Shown here piece by piece: positions 1-7,628 of a stretch of DNA of 9,881 nt. The DNA comes from Bacteroidota bacterium (lineage in GTDB: Bacteria > Bacteroidota > Bacteroidia > Cytophagales > Cyclobacteriaceae). The notes beneath the pieces are model-generated. The model saw only the letters and a list, made by a program, of their open reading frames with translations. It did no database searches and was not told where the DNA came from. Numbering within the stretch: position 1 is the stretch's first letter; each line of letters begins with the position of its first letter. The position numbers and the translations under genes are program-made. The stretch spans positions 1 to 9,881 of the forward strand of contig JAPUIM010000352.1 in NCBI GenBank assembly GCA_027297025.1. Reading direction: 5' to 3'.

Positions 1-184
1 GAATAAGCAGGAAAATGGTAAAATAAACCGCCAATATCCTGATGGGCAACAGGATAAATTCCAGATAATAGGACTGCCAATAATCACCTCCTTCGGCCCA
101 AATAAAACCAAAAGTGATATAGTAGATCAACCAGAATAATACATGATGTATTACCCTGAGGTGAAAACCAAAATTGCTATCCAC
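1..184 (-). CDS. Sensor histidine kinase, LytS/YehU type, N-terminus only (partial, cut by left edge)
   Basis: This is an open minus-strand frame of 61 codons that runs out of the window. It starts at a GTG at 184; an in-frame TAG lies two codons upstream (188-190), so the start cannot be earlier. An AAGGG stretch about 7 bases ahead of the GTG may serve as ribosome binding site. The residues read HHVLFWLIYYITFGFIW, then a short polar loop (AEGGDYWQSYY), then LLPIRILAVYFTIFLLI. This matches the first two membrane helices of Bacteroidota LytS-type histidine kinases, which carry 'HxxFWxxY...LLPxKxxxVYF' before the His_kinase and HATPase domains. Those kinases normally work with a LytTR response regulator, often encoded directly downstream, which here would be beyond the left edge. 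The catalytic domains are not in the window, so the call rests on the N-terminal pattern alone. Confidence 0.65.
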   Translation of the reverse strand, partial: MDSNFGFHLRVIHHVLFWLIYYITFGFIWAEGGDYWQSYYLEFILLPIRILAVYFTIFLLI

Positions 185-311
185 TAGCTACCCTTACGCA
201 ATTCGATGGTCATGGTTATAGCGCTTTTGACATAGCCATTACAAGCGTTGAAATAAAACCCGCCACTCTTCCCCAAATAAACCGTTTATTAGCAAAAATA
301 AACAAACGGTT
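185..311. promoter_or_regulatory. Divergent spacer between the kinase and hydrolase genes
   Basis: This is 127 bp of non-coding sequence between two divergent starts, so it should hold both promoters. I see no convincing Bacteroidota housekeeping promoter (TTTG, about 19-21 bp, TAnnTTTG) on either strand. The only clear structure is the inverted repeat next to the hydrolase start, listed separately. Confidence 0.5.
280..311. repeat. Inverted repeat AACCGTTT/AAACGGTT abutting the hydrolase start codon
   Basis: Two perfect 8-base arms (280-287 and 304-311) are separated by 16 bases, and the right arm touches the ATG at 312. Each arm extends outward of its core to fit the LytTR-binding consensus [TA][AC][CA]GTTN[AG][TG]: ACCGTTTAT at 281-289 on the plus strand and ACCGTTTGT at 302-310 on the minus strand. 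It could be a regulator site, or a hairpin in the mRNA leader that hides the start. LytTR sites are usually direct rather than inverted repeats, so the assignment is tentative. Confidence 0.4.
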
Positions 312-1619
312 ATGCGATACATATTATTGATCCTCCTATTAAATCTTAGCTATTTTACTGTAGGTCAGGAATTAGCAAGAAGAGCAGATCTTGGCGCTTC
401 AATTGGTTTTCCCAATGGAAAAGATGCCGGGGCTACCGTGCGAAATGTGGACCCCGGAAGCCCTTTGGATAAGTCGGGTTTACGCCCTGGCGATGTTATT
501 ATTAAACTTAATCAGGAAGTTATAAAAGACCCTGACCGTTGGAGTGACATCTTTTTTGATTTAAGAGCAGATGACCAATTGGAGCTATTGGTTAAACGTC
601 AGGATCAATTCCTAAGCATCAATGCCCAATTAAGGGGATTACCTAAAGAAACTTATAAAAACACCCGGGTCCTTTACGAAATGGTGACCACCAACAACGG
701 ATTGAATATAAGAACTATTATCACCCATCCTAAAAACATGAAAGGCAAATTACCTGCCCTTTTTGTAGTAGGAGGACTAAGTTGCAGCTCCATTGAAGTT
801 TATCCGGGAAGAAGGGTATCGGGTTGGACTCAGGTGTTACAAGATCTGGTGACTAAATCAGGTATGGTGGTGATGAGAATGGAAAAGCCAGGTGTTGGTG
901 ACAGCAATGGTAACTGTGGTCAGAGCAATTTCGAAGAAGATATATTAGCTTTTATTACAGCTTTAAAAGATTTAAAATCAAAGAATTATGTAGATAGTTC
1001 TAAAGTAATAATATATGGATCAAGTATGGGAAGCGCCTTGGCTCCCTACCTGGCCAATAAGGTGGGAGTTGCCGGGGTTATATCCGATGGTACTTTCGTA
1101 AAAACCTGGTTTGAGCATATGCTGGAGATTGAAAGAAGGATCCTCGAATTTAAAGGAAATTCACCCTCCGAAATTATGGAAAAAATGAATGAAGGTTATA
1201 TCCCACTTTATTATGGGATGCTGGTAGAGAAGAAGTCTTATGCCCAGGTGGTAGCCGAAAAACCCTGGTTGGAAGAATACAATTACCACTCACCCAATCA
1301 TATGTATGGCCGGCCAGTGAAGTACTATCACCAGGTGCAGGATTTTAATTTTTCCAAAAGTTGGTATGAATTAAAGGTTCCGGTGAGAATAATCAGGGGT
1401 ACGAATGATTGGATCATGAGCGATGATGATAACGACATGATCATAGCCATACTGGATAAAAATGGTCATCAGGACCACCTGTTATACCGATACCCGGGAT
1501 TAGACCACTGGAATATGATCCATGAGCAACCGATTGATTCCTTTCAGGGGAAAACCGGTAAATGGGATGACAATATCAGTCAGATCATTATTGATTTTGC
1601 CCAGGAAATGGTGCAATAG
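312..1619 (+). CDS. Exported PDZ-domain alpha/beta hydrolase (serine esterase/peptidase-like)
   Basis: This is a 435-residue protein with an N-terminal signal peptide (hydrophobic residues 3-18, likely cleaved near 18-20), so it acts in the periplasm or outside the cell. Residues about 25-105 form a PDZ domain, with the carboxylate-loop region near IGFP and the typical GLRPGDVIIKLNQ at 56-68. Residues about 125-430 form an alpha/beta hydrolase fold. It has an oxyanion-type GGLSCSS at 154-160, the nucleophile elbow G-S-S-M-G at 236-240 with Ser238, an acid in GTND (Asp366), and the histidine in GLDHW (His399). The triad therefore looks complete and an active enzyme is expected. The substrate is unknown; peptides, acylated peptides or esters are all possible. 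The PDZ domain may dock C-terminal tails or regulate access. The gene diverges from a histidine kinase and converges with the RND pump, leaving a 7-bp gap. I saw no terminator there. Confidence 0.85.
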   Translation: MRYILLILLLNLSYFTVGQELARRADLGASIGFPNGKDAGATVRNVDPGSPLDKSGLRPGDVIIKLNQEVIKDPDRWSDIFFDLRADDQLELLVKRQDQFLSINAQLRGLPKETYKNTRVLYEMVTTNNGLNIRTIITHPKNMKGKLPALFVVGGLSCSSIEVYPGRRVSGWTQVLQDLVTKSGMVVMRMEKPGVGDSNGNCGQSNFEEDILAFITALKDLKSKNYVDSSKVIIYGSSMGSALAPYLANKVGVAGVISDGTFVKTWFEHMLEIERRILEFKGNSPSEIMEKMNEGYIPLYYGMLVEKKSYAQVVAEKPWLEEYNYHSPNHMYGRPVKYYHQVQDFNFSKSWYELKVPVRIIRGTNDWIMSDDDNDMIIAILDKNGHQDHLLYRYPGLDHWNMIHEQPIDSFQGKTGKWDDNISQIIIDFAQEMVQ

Positions 1620-1626
1620 ATTAAAC

Positions 1627-4600
1627 CTATAGATATTCTGATTTTTTTATCCCTGGATTCGAAATGATCAGTACACAAGGGACCACTACTAGATTTAGAA
1701 AGGTAGCACTTAACAAGCCCCCCAGGATTACAAGGGCCATAGGAGCCTGGATTTCATTACCCGATTCACTTCCGGCTACTACGATTGGGATTAAGGCCAG
1801 TGCGGTGGTCAAAGCCGTCATTAAGATGGGGATTAATCGATCTTCAGCACTATGAATAATTCGATCTTTTAAAGACATCTCAGGATCATTCATGGATATG
1901 AAACGACTCACCAGCAAAATACCATTTCTGGTAGCAATCCCAAAAAGACTGATAAACCCAATGGTGGAGGCAATAGAAATGATACCTGAAGTAAAATAAA
2001 CGATCAGTATTCCACCTATTAATGCTAAGGGAAGGTTGAGCAAAACAATGGCCGCCAACTTAAGGTCCTTGAATTCATAGTATAGAAATAAATATATCAC
2101 CAAAAGTGCCAAAACAGCAGTGATGAGAAGCAATTGGGAGGCCCGGGCTTCACTTTCAAATTGCCCGCCATATTCGATCCTATATCCAACCGGAAGCTCT
2201 ATATTTTCATTGATGGCTGTTTTTATATCTTCCACCACCCCTCTTAAATCTCTTCCGCTAACATTTCCTGATATCACAATCTTTCTTTGTACATTCTCAC
2301 GACTGATGGCATTGGGCGTACTTAAGGATTTTATATCGGCAATTTGATAGAGTTGTATCTTTTGTCCGCCTGGGGTATCAAGCCAGGCATATTTGATATC
2401 TTCCATGGATTTTCTAAAATTAGGGTCATATCTCACCACCAAATCAAAACTCCGCTGCCCTTCATAGATTTGTGATACCGTTATTCCCTGAAAAGCGGTT
2501 TCTACAAACTCCGATAAAAAACCCTTAGTCATTCCATATTTATTGAGCATTATAGGGTTGGGGGTGATTCGCAACTGGGGTACTTCTATCTGTTGTTCTA
2601 CCACCACATCCACCAGACCGGGAACCGGCTCAATCACCGATTTTATATTTTTCCCTAAGGAATATAATTTGTAGAGATCAGTGCCAAATAATTTAATAGC
2701 AATATTGGCCCGTGTACCGGAAAGCATGTGATCAATGCGATGGGCAATTGGTTGTCCGAGCGAAACATTAACCCCGGGAATAACCGACAGTTTTTGCCTA
2801 ATCCTATTGAACAAAGTCTCTTTGTCTGTCTGCCCTAAAGTAAAGGGCGCATCTAGTTCAGAGGAATATACCCCCTGAGCATGCTCGTCGCTTTCTGCCC
2901 GTCCTGTCCTGCGTGAAACAATATTGATTTCAGGAAAGCTGAGAAGAATCTTTTCTGCCCTATTACCTAAGGAATTGCTTTGTTCTAGAGAAATTCCTGG
3001 ATTAGCCATGACATTCACTACTACCGATCCCTCGTTAAATTCGGGCAGAAAACTTCGCCCCAGACCCAGCAATAGGGAAACACTAACAATTAATAGAACC
3101 ACCGCGGTAATTACCCATAATCCTGGTTTTTTTAAAAAATAGGGTAATATAGCCAGGTATAATACTCGCAACTTTCTCTCTAAAAAAGATCCCTGATGTT
3201 TGTTATCCAGAACTTTACTGCTGCTCAGCATAAAACTGCACAATACAGGGGTGATGGTGATAGCCACAAATAAAGAAGCAAGTAGAGAAGTAATAAAGGC
3301 AATACCCAGGGGTTGAAGCAAACGGCCTTCGATCCCACTGAGGAAGAATAGAGGTATAAAAGAAACGATAATGATCAAAGTGGCTATAATAATGGAGCTT
3401 CTTATCTCCAGAGATGCATTAAGGACAATCTGGATGACGGGTTTTCTTTTCGATTTTCCCAGGGCATGATTTTCTCTCAGCCTTTTAAATACATTTTCCA
3501 CATCAATAATGGCATCATCAACCAAGGCTCCGATGGCAATGGCCATTCCTCCCAGGCTCATGGTGTTGATAGTATATCCTAAATAATGCAAGGCGATCAC
3601 CGAACTCAACAAGGACAGTGGTATAGCTACCAATGAAATGACGGTGGTTCGCCAGTTGAAAAGGAATATGAAAAGCACAATGGATACGAAAAAAGCGCCT
3701 TCCATCAATGTTTTTTCCAGATTGGAAATGGCAGATTGAATGAAATCAGATTGACGGAAAATGTGTTGGTCTATAGTGAGTTGTGGAGGTAAAGTAGTTA
3801 ATAACTGTTTGATACGATCATCTATGGCATTGGTCAGATTAAGTGTGTTGATATGGGGTTGTTTAAAAATGATCAGGATCACTGCCGGAGAGGTATTGAG
3901 TGAGGCATCACCTATCTTATCCGCACTACCCACCAAAACTTTAGCCACATCTTTTATTCGCAATGAGGCAGTCCCGTCATTTTTTAGAGTGCTATTCTCT
4001 ATGTCTTCTATTTTGTAAGATCTTCCCTCTGATTTGATATAATACTGATTTCCAAACTCATTTATGAACCCTCCGGAAGCGGTGTGATTAGACTGTTTCA
4101 CGCCCTGTATTAATTCCTCCAGAGATACCTGGTAATGTTTCATTTTTTGAGGTGATGCCAGTACCTGGTACTGCTTGAATTCACCACCAATGGCAATGAC
4201 CTGGGCTACCCCTTGCACCGACTTGAGTTGTGGAACCACTTCCCAGTCAGCCAAGGTCCTCACTTCCATGGGAGGCAATGTATCTGATGATAATCCCACC
4301 AACATAATCTCTCCCATGATGGAAGAAACCGGTGCAAGGATCAGCTCATTTACTTCTTCCGGAAGTAAGCCCCTTATCATGGGGAGTCGCTCGGCCACAA
4401 TTTGTCGAGCCAGGTATATATCAGTTCCCCAGTCAAATTCAACCCACACGATCGAAACACCGGCCTTGGAATTGGAACGGATCCTTCGGACATTAGGAGA
4501 ACCATTGAGAGTGGTCTCTACGTGATAAGTAACCAGTCGTTCAACCTCTACCGCTTCCAGTCCATGGGCCTCGGTAATGACCGTAACCGTGGGCGCCGTG

Positions 4601-4725
4601 AGGTCTGGAAAAACATCGATATCCATTTCCCTCAACACCAATAGACCACTTAATGTAAGTAGAACTGACAGGAATAAAACCATCAGTCTATTGCTTAGGG
4701 ATATATTTAAAATATTATTTAACAT
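1627..4725 (-). CDS. Heavy-metal efflux RND transporter, inner-membrane permease (CusA/CzcA family)
   Basis: At 1032 residues it has the normal HME-RND length. Twelve hydrophobic helices fit the RND plan: one near 11-30, five between about 340 and 498, one at 533-554, and five between 865 and 1018, with two large periplasmic loops (about 35-335 and 560-860). Family signatures are visible: DVFPDLTAPTVTV at 37-49, FDWGTDIYLARQIV at 97-110, and the proton-relay helix ALVDDAIIDVEN at 400-411. There Asp403 and Glu410 match the essential Asp and Glu of CzcA/CusA, seven residues apart. Extra acids Asp404 and Asp408 lie in the same helix. Where CusA has its methionine ligands, this protein seems to have Glu623/Asp625 and His666-Met667, so copper(I)/silver is not obvious and a divalent metal is as likely. 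It exports metal using the proton gradient, with the adaptor encoded 12 bp upstream. No outer-membrane channel gene follows. Confidence 0.93.
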   Translation of the reverse strand: MLNNILNISLSNRLMVLFLSVLLTLSGLLVLREMDIDVFPDLTAPTVTVITEAHGLEAVEVERLVTYHVETTLNGSPNVRRIRSNSKAGVSIVWVEFDWGTDIYLARQIVAERLPMIRGLLPEEVNELILAPVSSIMGEIMLVGLSSDTLPPMEVRTLADWEVVPQLKSVQGVAQVIAIGGEFKQYQVLASPQKMKHYQVSLEELIQGVKQSNHTASGGFINEFGNQYYIKSEGRSYKIEDIENSTLKNDGTASLRIKDVAKVLVGSADKIGDASLNTSPAVILIIFKQPHINTLNLTNAIDDRIKQLLTTLPPQLTIDQHIFRQSDFIQSAISNLEKTLMEGAFFVSIVLFIFLFNWRTTVISLVAIPLSLLSSVIALHYLGYTINTMSLGGMAIAIGALVDDAIIDVENVFKRLRENHALGKSKRKPVIQIVLNASLEIRSSIIIATLIIIVSFIPLFFLSGIEGRLLQPLGIAFITSLLASLFVAITITPVLCSFMLSSSKVLDNKHQGSFLERKLRVLYLAILPYFLKKPGLWVITAVVLLIVSVSLLLGLGRSFLPEFNEGSVVVNVMANPGISLEQSNSLGNRAEKILLSFPEINIVSRRTGRAESDEHAQGVYSSELDAPFTLGQTDKETLFNRIRQKLSVIPGVNVSLGQPIAHRIDHMLSGTRANIAIKLFGTDLYKLYSLGKNIKSVIEPVPGLVDVVVEQQIEVPQLRITPNPIMLNKYGMTKGFLSEFVETAFQGITVSQIYEGQRSFDLVVRYDPNFRKSMEDIKYAWLDTPGGQKIQLYQIADIKSLSTPNAISRENVQRKIVISGNVSGRDLRGVVEDIKTAINENIELPVGYRIEYGGQFESEARASQLLLITAVLALLVIYLFLYYEFKDLKLAAIVLLNLPLALIGGILIVYFTSGIISIASTIGFISLFGIATRNGILLVSRFISMNDPEMSLKDRIIHSAEDRLIPILMTALTTALALIPIVVAGSESGNEIQAPMALVILGGLLSATFLNLVVVPCVLIISNPGIKKSEYL

Positions 4726-4737
4726 AGGTCAATGTGG

Positions 4738-6222
4738 TTAGTGGATATGACCATGCTCTGGAGCCTCACCTTTCATGGAAGCCATTTTTACCTGGTAGGC
4801 ACCAATGGAAACGATTCGTTCATTTTCCTTTAATCCATGCACCACCTCTGTCCACTCTGAATTCTTAATAGCTGTTTTGATCTCCCGACTTTCAAAACTT
4901 TCGCCGGTTTTTTGGACCATCACCGTGTAAATACCAAAATCCTCCAGAAGAGCTGAGGTGGGAATTGCCAGACGTTCCTGATCAGATCCAAAAGCGGCTT
5001 CTATTTCAATAAAGCTTCCAGGCGTGAGATGGGAATAAGAGGTGCTATAATAGGCCGAGATAAAAGCATTTCCATCCTCAATATATTGTTCATAGGAGAT
5101 GATCTCTCCTGGTAATTCTTGCCACCCTAGCAGTGACCTCACCCTTAAATACTTAATATTTTTAATATTATGCTGGTGGTTGGTCGGAATGTCTAGTTTG
5201 AGTTGGAGCCTGGTATTAGAAGACGTCTCAGCCAAAGGATGACCAACTTCAACGTAGTCACCGGGGTTTACAAACAGTTCTCTGATATATCCACTGGCGG
5301 GAGAAATTATTTTCTTACCCCCTTCCAGGTAATTTTGAGATATTTCTTCGAACTCAGTTTTGGCTATTTCATAATCCAACTTAAAATCTTCAAACTCGGA
5401 TGCCGATATAATCTTGTCCTCAAATAATCGCCTTTGCCTTTTTAGCTCAGATTCAGCTCGCAGTAATCTTGCCCGGTTGTTTTGATAAAGAGAGCTCAGA
5501 CTTTCTTCAGCAGAAACCCCACCTACAATGCCCTTTCCTGATATGGTGAACAACCAATCGCCCTTATTCACAAATTGACCTGCTTGTAGATTCTTCTTAA
5601 ATAGAACCAAACCCGCTGCCGGAGCTGAAATTTTAACAATATCACCTTTGGCAAGAATTACTTCACCAGAAGAGTGGATATATTGCGCAATTTTTCTGCG
5701 GGCCACTTGATAAACTGTAAAATCAGTGTTCCAGGCTTGTTCCTTGGTAAATTCAATATCTCCCTCGTCTGATTTAAGGGGGTTGTAATCTCTCAGTGCT
5801 TTGAATACTTCCATTCCAGGTATAATTATCTTTTCCATTAAACCTTCTGATTCAATATCAAAGATCAATGTATGTAAGCCCGTTTGGGTGGGCTTGATAG
5901 CCGGAATGAATAATCCGGCTCGAATGGGTTTATCTACTGATTGGCGTAATCCTTTGGGGCCTTTGATAAGACTAACAGTTACCTTCCCCGATTCCATTGG
6001 TTGATAACCCTCTAATAGGGTAACATAGGTGGAAAAAGACGAAACTTGCCCAACCACCAATGGGCCGAATTCTGTAAATAATTCAATATTCTCCGTCCAA
6101 CGGGTAATGGTTATGGTATTTTCCTGAGTACGATCATCTGCACTGTGGGGATGACCATGTTCTGATTTATTTTGGTTGCATGCAAACAATAAAGCACACA
6201 CCCATAATGAATACTTGTTCAT
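4738..6222 (-). CDS. Periplasmic adaptor (membrane fusion) lipoprotein of the metal efflux pump, CusB/CzcB-like
   Basis: The 494-residue protein begins with a short lipoprotein signal; lipobox LFAC gives Cys15 as the likely lipidated residue. A His cluster follows directly (His22, 24, 26). Residues about 40-140 form a beta-rich domain (FGPLVVGQ, then a stretch ending near PGMEVF) often found ahead of the adaptor core in Bacteroidota metal pumps. The HlyD/MFP core comes next: a barrel-sandwich half near 180-230, an alpha hairpin near 238-300 rich in Glu, Lys and Arg, the second lipoyl half at 303-332 (SPASGYIRELFVNPGDYVEVG), then beta-barrel and membrane-proximal domains. The C-terminus is again His-rich (EHGHIH, 489-494). 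Adaptors link the RND pump to an outer-membrane channel and can deliver metal. The ATG at 6222 lies 47 bp after the preceding gene, and the stop lies 12 bp before the pump start, so co-transcription is likely. Confidence 0.9.
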   Translation of the reverse strand: MNKYSLWVCALLFACNQNKSEHGHPHSADDRTQENTITITRWTENIELFTEFGPLVVGQVSSFSTYVTLLEGYQPMESGKVTVSLIKGPKGLRQSVDKPIRAGLFIPAIKPTQTGLHTLIFDIESEGLMEKIIIPGMEVFKALRDYNPLKSDEGDIEFTKEQAWNTDFTVYQVARRKIAQYIHSSGEVILAKGDIVKISAPAAGLVLFKKNLQAGQFVNKGDWLFTISGKGIVGGVSAEESLSSLYQNNRARLLRAESELKRQRRLFEDKIISASEFEDFKLDYEIAKTEFEEISQNYLEGGKKIISPASGYIRELFVNPGDYVEVGHPLAETSSNTRLQLKLDIPTNHQHNIKNIKYLRVRSLLGWQELPGEIISYEQYIEDGNAFISAYYSTSYSHLTPGSFIEIEAAFGSDQERLAIPTSALLEDFGIYTVMVQKTGESFESREIKTAIKNSEWTEVVHGLKENERIVSIGAYQVKMASMKGEAPEHGHIH

Positions 6223-6269
6223 TAAAATGGTGATAAGAGTATAAAGCGAATAAATTATTTGGCGGAATC

Positions 6270-6680
6270 TTAAACCGCAAAAGGGGGGCCTCTTTTGGAC
6301 TGGGATATTAGGGAAATGTGATAATTAAATCTTGTATTAAGGTATGAACGTGAACTTACAAGAGGTTGTAGCTGCTTGGTTATAACTTGAAAATCCAGAG
6401 CAGGGCTCAGATCTGTGGATTTGTATAACTTAAAATTTTTGGAGAATCCTGATTTCTTAAAATAGTTTAAATGATTTTGGCCTTGATCTATGTTTACAAT
6501 ATCTATTAATAGATGATCTAAAAAATGGACCCAATCATAATCTTGATGAGCGTCATCATAGTGATGGTGTATTCCTGCATCCTGATGAATTTCACCGTGC
6601 TGATGGGGAACGATTCCATGCGTCAGCACCAAAGAATAAGATAAAAGTAAAAAGCCAGTTATGAATATTCTAAGCTTCAT
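6270..6680 (-). CDS. Small His-rich exported or membrane-anchored protein in metal efflux operon (function unknown)
   Basis: I place the start at the ATG at 6680, giving 136 residues. The frame is open to a TTG at 6689, but the ATG gives a clean signal sequence (MKLRIF, then a hydrophobic run to residue 20) directly after a positive charge. Residues 21-56 hold ten histidines (21, 26, 28, 32, 38, 39, 40, 45, 52, 56) mixed with Asp and Glu, a likely transition-metal-binding segment. The remaining 80 residues have no motif I recognise, apart from the terminal KRGPPF. Similar small proteins with His clusters and a C-terminal RGPP are, from my recollection, common ahead of CusA/CzcA pumps in Bacteroidota. 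The gene sits 48 bp after the DUF4198 gene and 47 bp before the adaptor. A periplasmic metal buffer or chaperone role is inferred, not shown. Confidence 0.75.
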   Translation of the reverse strand: MKLRIFITGFLLLSYSLVLTHGIVPHQHGEIHQDAGIHHHYDDAHQDYDWVHFLDHLLIDIVNIDQGQNHLNYFKKSGFSKNFKLYKSTDLSPALDFQVITKQLQPLVSSRSYLNTRFNYHISLISQSKRGPPFAV

Positions 6681-6728
6681 CCCAAGCAAAATTACAGTTT
6701 TAAGAAAAAAATATCAATATTATGATCT

Positions 6729-7553
6729 TCAGTCTTTTAATTCAAAGGTCAAAGTGGACCAATTGGATTCGTAATCTATACCTTCATCCGAACTTTTCTC
6801 CATGTAGATGGAGCTTACATACCAATGCCCGGGTTTGCTTAATGGTATTTTGGCAATTCCGTTTTTATCGGTCCTGGTTTTAACTGCCACTAGGTGTCCA
6901 CCAGTATCACTGTGACTATGAAAACCCCCGTAACTGGCATAGACCAATTGGTTAGCTGCAGGTTTGCCGGACCGAAGTAATCTCACCTCAAGTTGGTCAT
7001 TGACCTTGAGACTATATGGATTCTGCATAGGAATAAACTCAACGGGGTATCCTAACTCCTTTTTATAGCTATCGGTGGTGGCATTCCCTGCCTGGAAAAT
7101 GGCCTTTACGTGTTTTGAATATTTTTCGACAGCAGGATTTTTGTCCTCACCGGTTTTTTTTCGTTGTTCCAGTACATCCATGATCCCATCATGAACCAAA
7201 TAACCATTAAAGTCCTCGGCAGATAATTCAATTGATTTGACAGCTGTAGAAACGCCAGCTACGTAGGTGCCTTCACCGGTGGTTTTAGTTTTGAGGACCG
7301 TAATCTTCCCCTCTTCACTCCAGGCGCTTTTGGGAGGATTGGCTATTGATCCATCGGGAGATACGATGGAAACATTCAACATGCGGTCGCGGGTAATCAC
7401 ATTTTCGCTCTGGTCAAAAGTACCGTTGTACAAGTGAATGATGACCTCTGAATTGGGTTGTACGAAATAGGTATTCATCTTGAGAAACATGTCATGGGAA
7501 CTGAGCGCCAGATAAACAGCAACTAAACATGTTAGCGTCAATAATTTTTTCAT
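6729..7553 (-). CDS. DUF4198 (COG5266-like) periplasmic protein, first gene of the metal efflux operon
   Basis: This is a 274-residue protein with a signal peptide (MKKLLTLTCLVAVYLALSS). The next residues are HDMFLK, as in DUF4198 proteins, where an 'AHD' or 'HDxxL' follows the cleavage site, so His20 may become the mature N-terminus. The rest is beta-rich. Other recognisable parts are VQPNSEVIIHLYNGTF (31-46), a histidine-bearing strand YGGFHSHSDTGGH (208-220), a carboxypeptidase-regulatory-like stretch TRTDKNGIAKIPLSKPG (226-242) and GHWYV (242-246). COG5266 members are annotated as periplasmic parts of cobalt/nickel uptake, and in many Bacteroidota they accompany metal genes without a known reaction. 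Here the protein heads the operon of His-rich protein, adaptor and pump, which supports periplasmic metal binding. The ATG at 7553 is preceded by the divergent promoter region it shares with the small lipoprotein. Confidence 0.8.
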   Translation of the reverse strand: MKKLLTLTCLVAVYLALSSHDMFLKMNTYFVQPNSEVIIHLYNGTFDQSENVITRDRMLNVSIVSPDGSIANPPKSAWSEEGKITVLKTKTTGEGTYVAGVSTAVKSIELSAEDFNGYLVHDGIMDVLEQRKKTGEDKNPAVEKYSKHVKAIFQAGNATTDSYKKELGYPVEFIPMQNPYSLKVNDQLEVRLLRSGKPAANQLVYASYGGFHSHSDTGGHLVAVKTRTDKNGIAKIPLSKPGHWYVSSIYMEKSSDEGIDYESNWSTLTFELKD

Positions 7554-7628
7554 TACTTTGGTATTTAATATGTGACTAATGAAGCAATTTACTATTTTCG
7601 AGCTGATTTCATATTAATTGATTTGATT
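7554..7628. promoter_or_regulatory. Divergent promoter/operator region between metal operon and His-rich lipoprotein
   Basis: This 75-bp AT-rich spacer must drive both the minus-strand operon and the plus-strand lipoprotein. It contains a perfect 8-base inverted repeat, TTAATATG at 7565-7572 and CATATTAA at 7610-7617, with a 37-bp spacer. Read on each gene's own strand, CATATTAA stands exactly 11 bases before both ATGs (7553 minus and 7629 plus). This suggests paired promoter elements or a shared operator. It is AT-rich, so chance is possible. A weak TAnnTTTG-like match (TTGATTTG, 7618-7625) is too close to the start to be convincing. Confidence 0.45.

Noticed and set aside
1616..1648. ATAG/CTAT stem followed by a T-run at the hydrolase 3' end
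   Set aside because: The stem has only 4 bp and the T-run starts about 10 bases after it, inside the convergent pump gene.
4175..4644. Plus-strand frames of 80-116 codons opposite the pump gene
   Set aside because: They lie fully antisense to a strongly supported RND gene and show no protein-like features or independent start signals.
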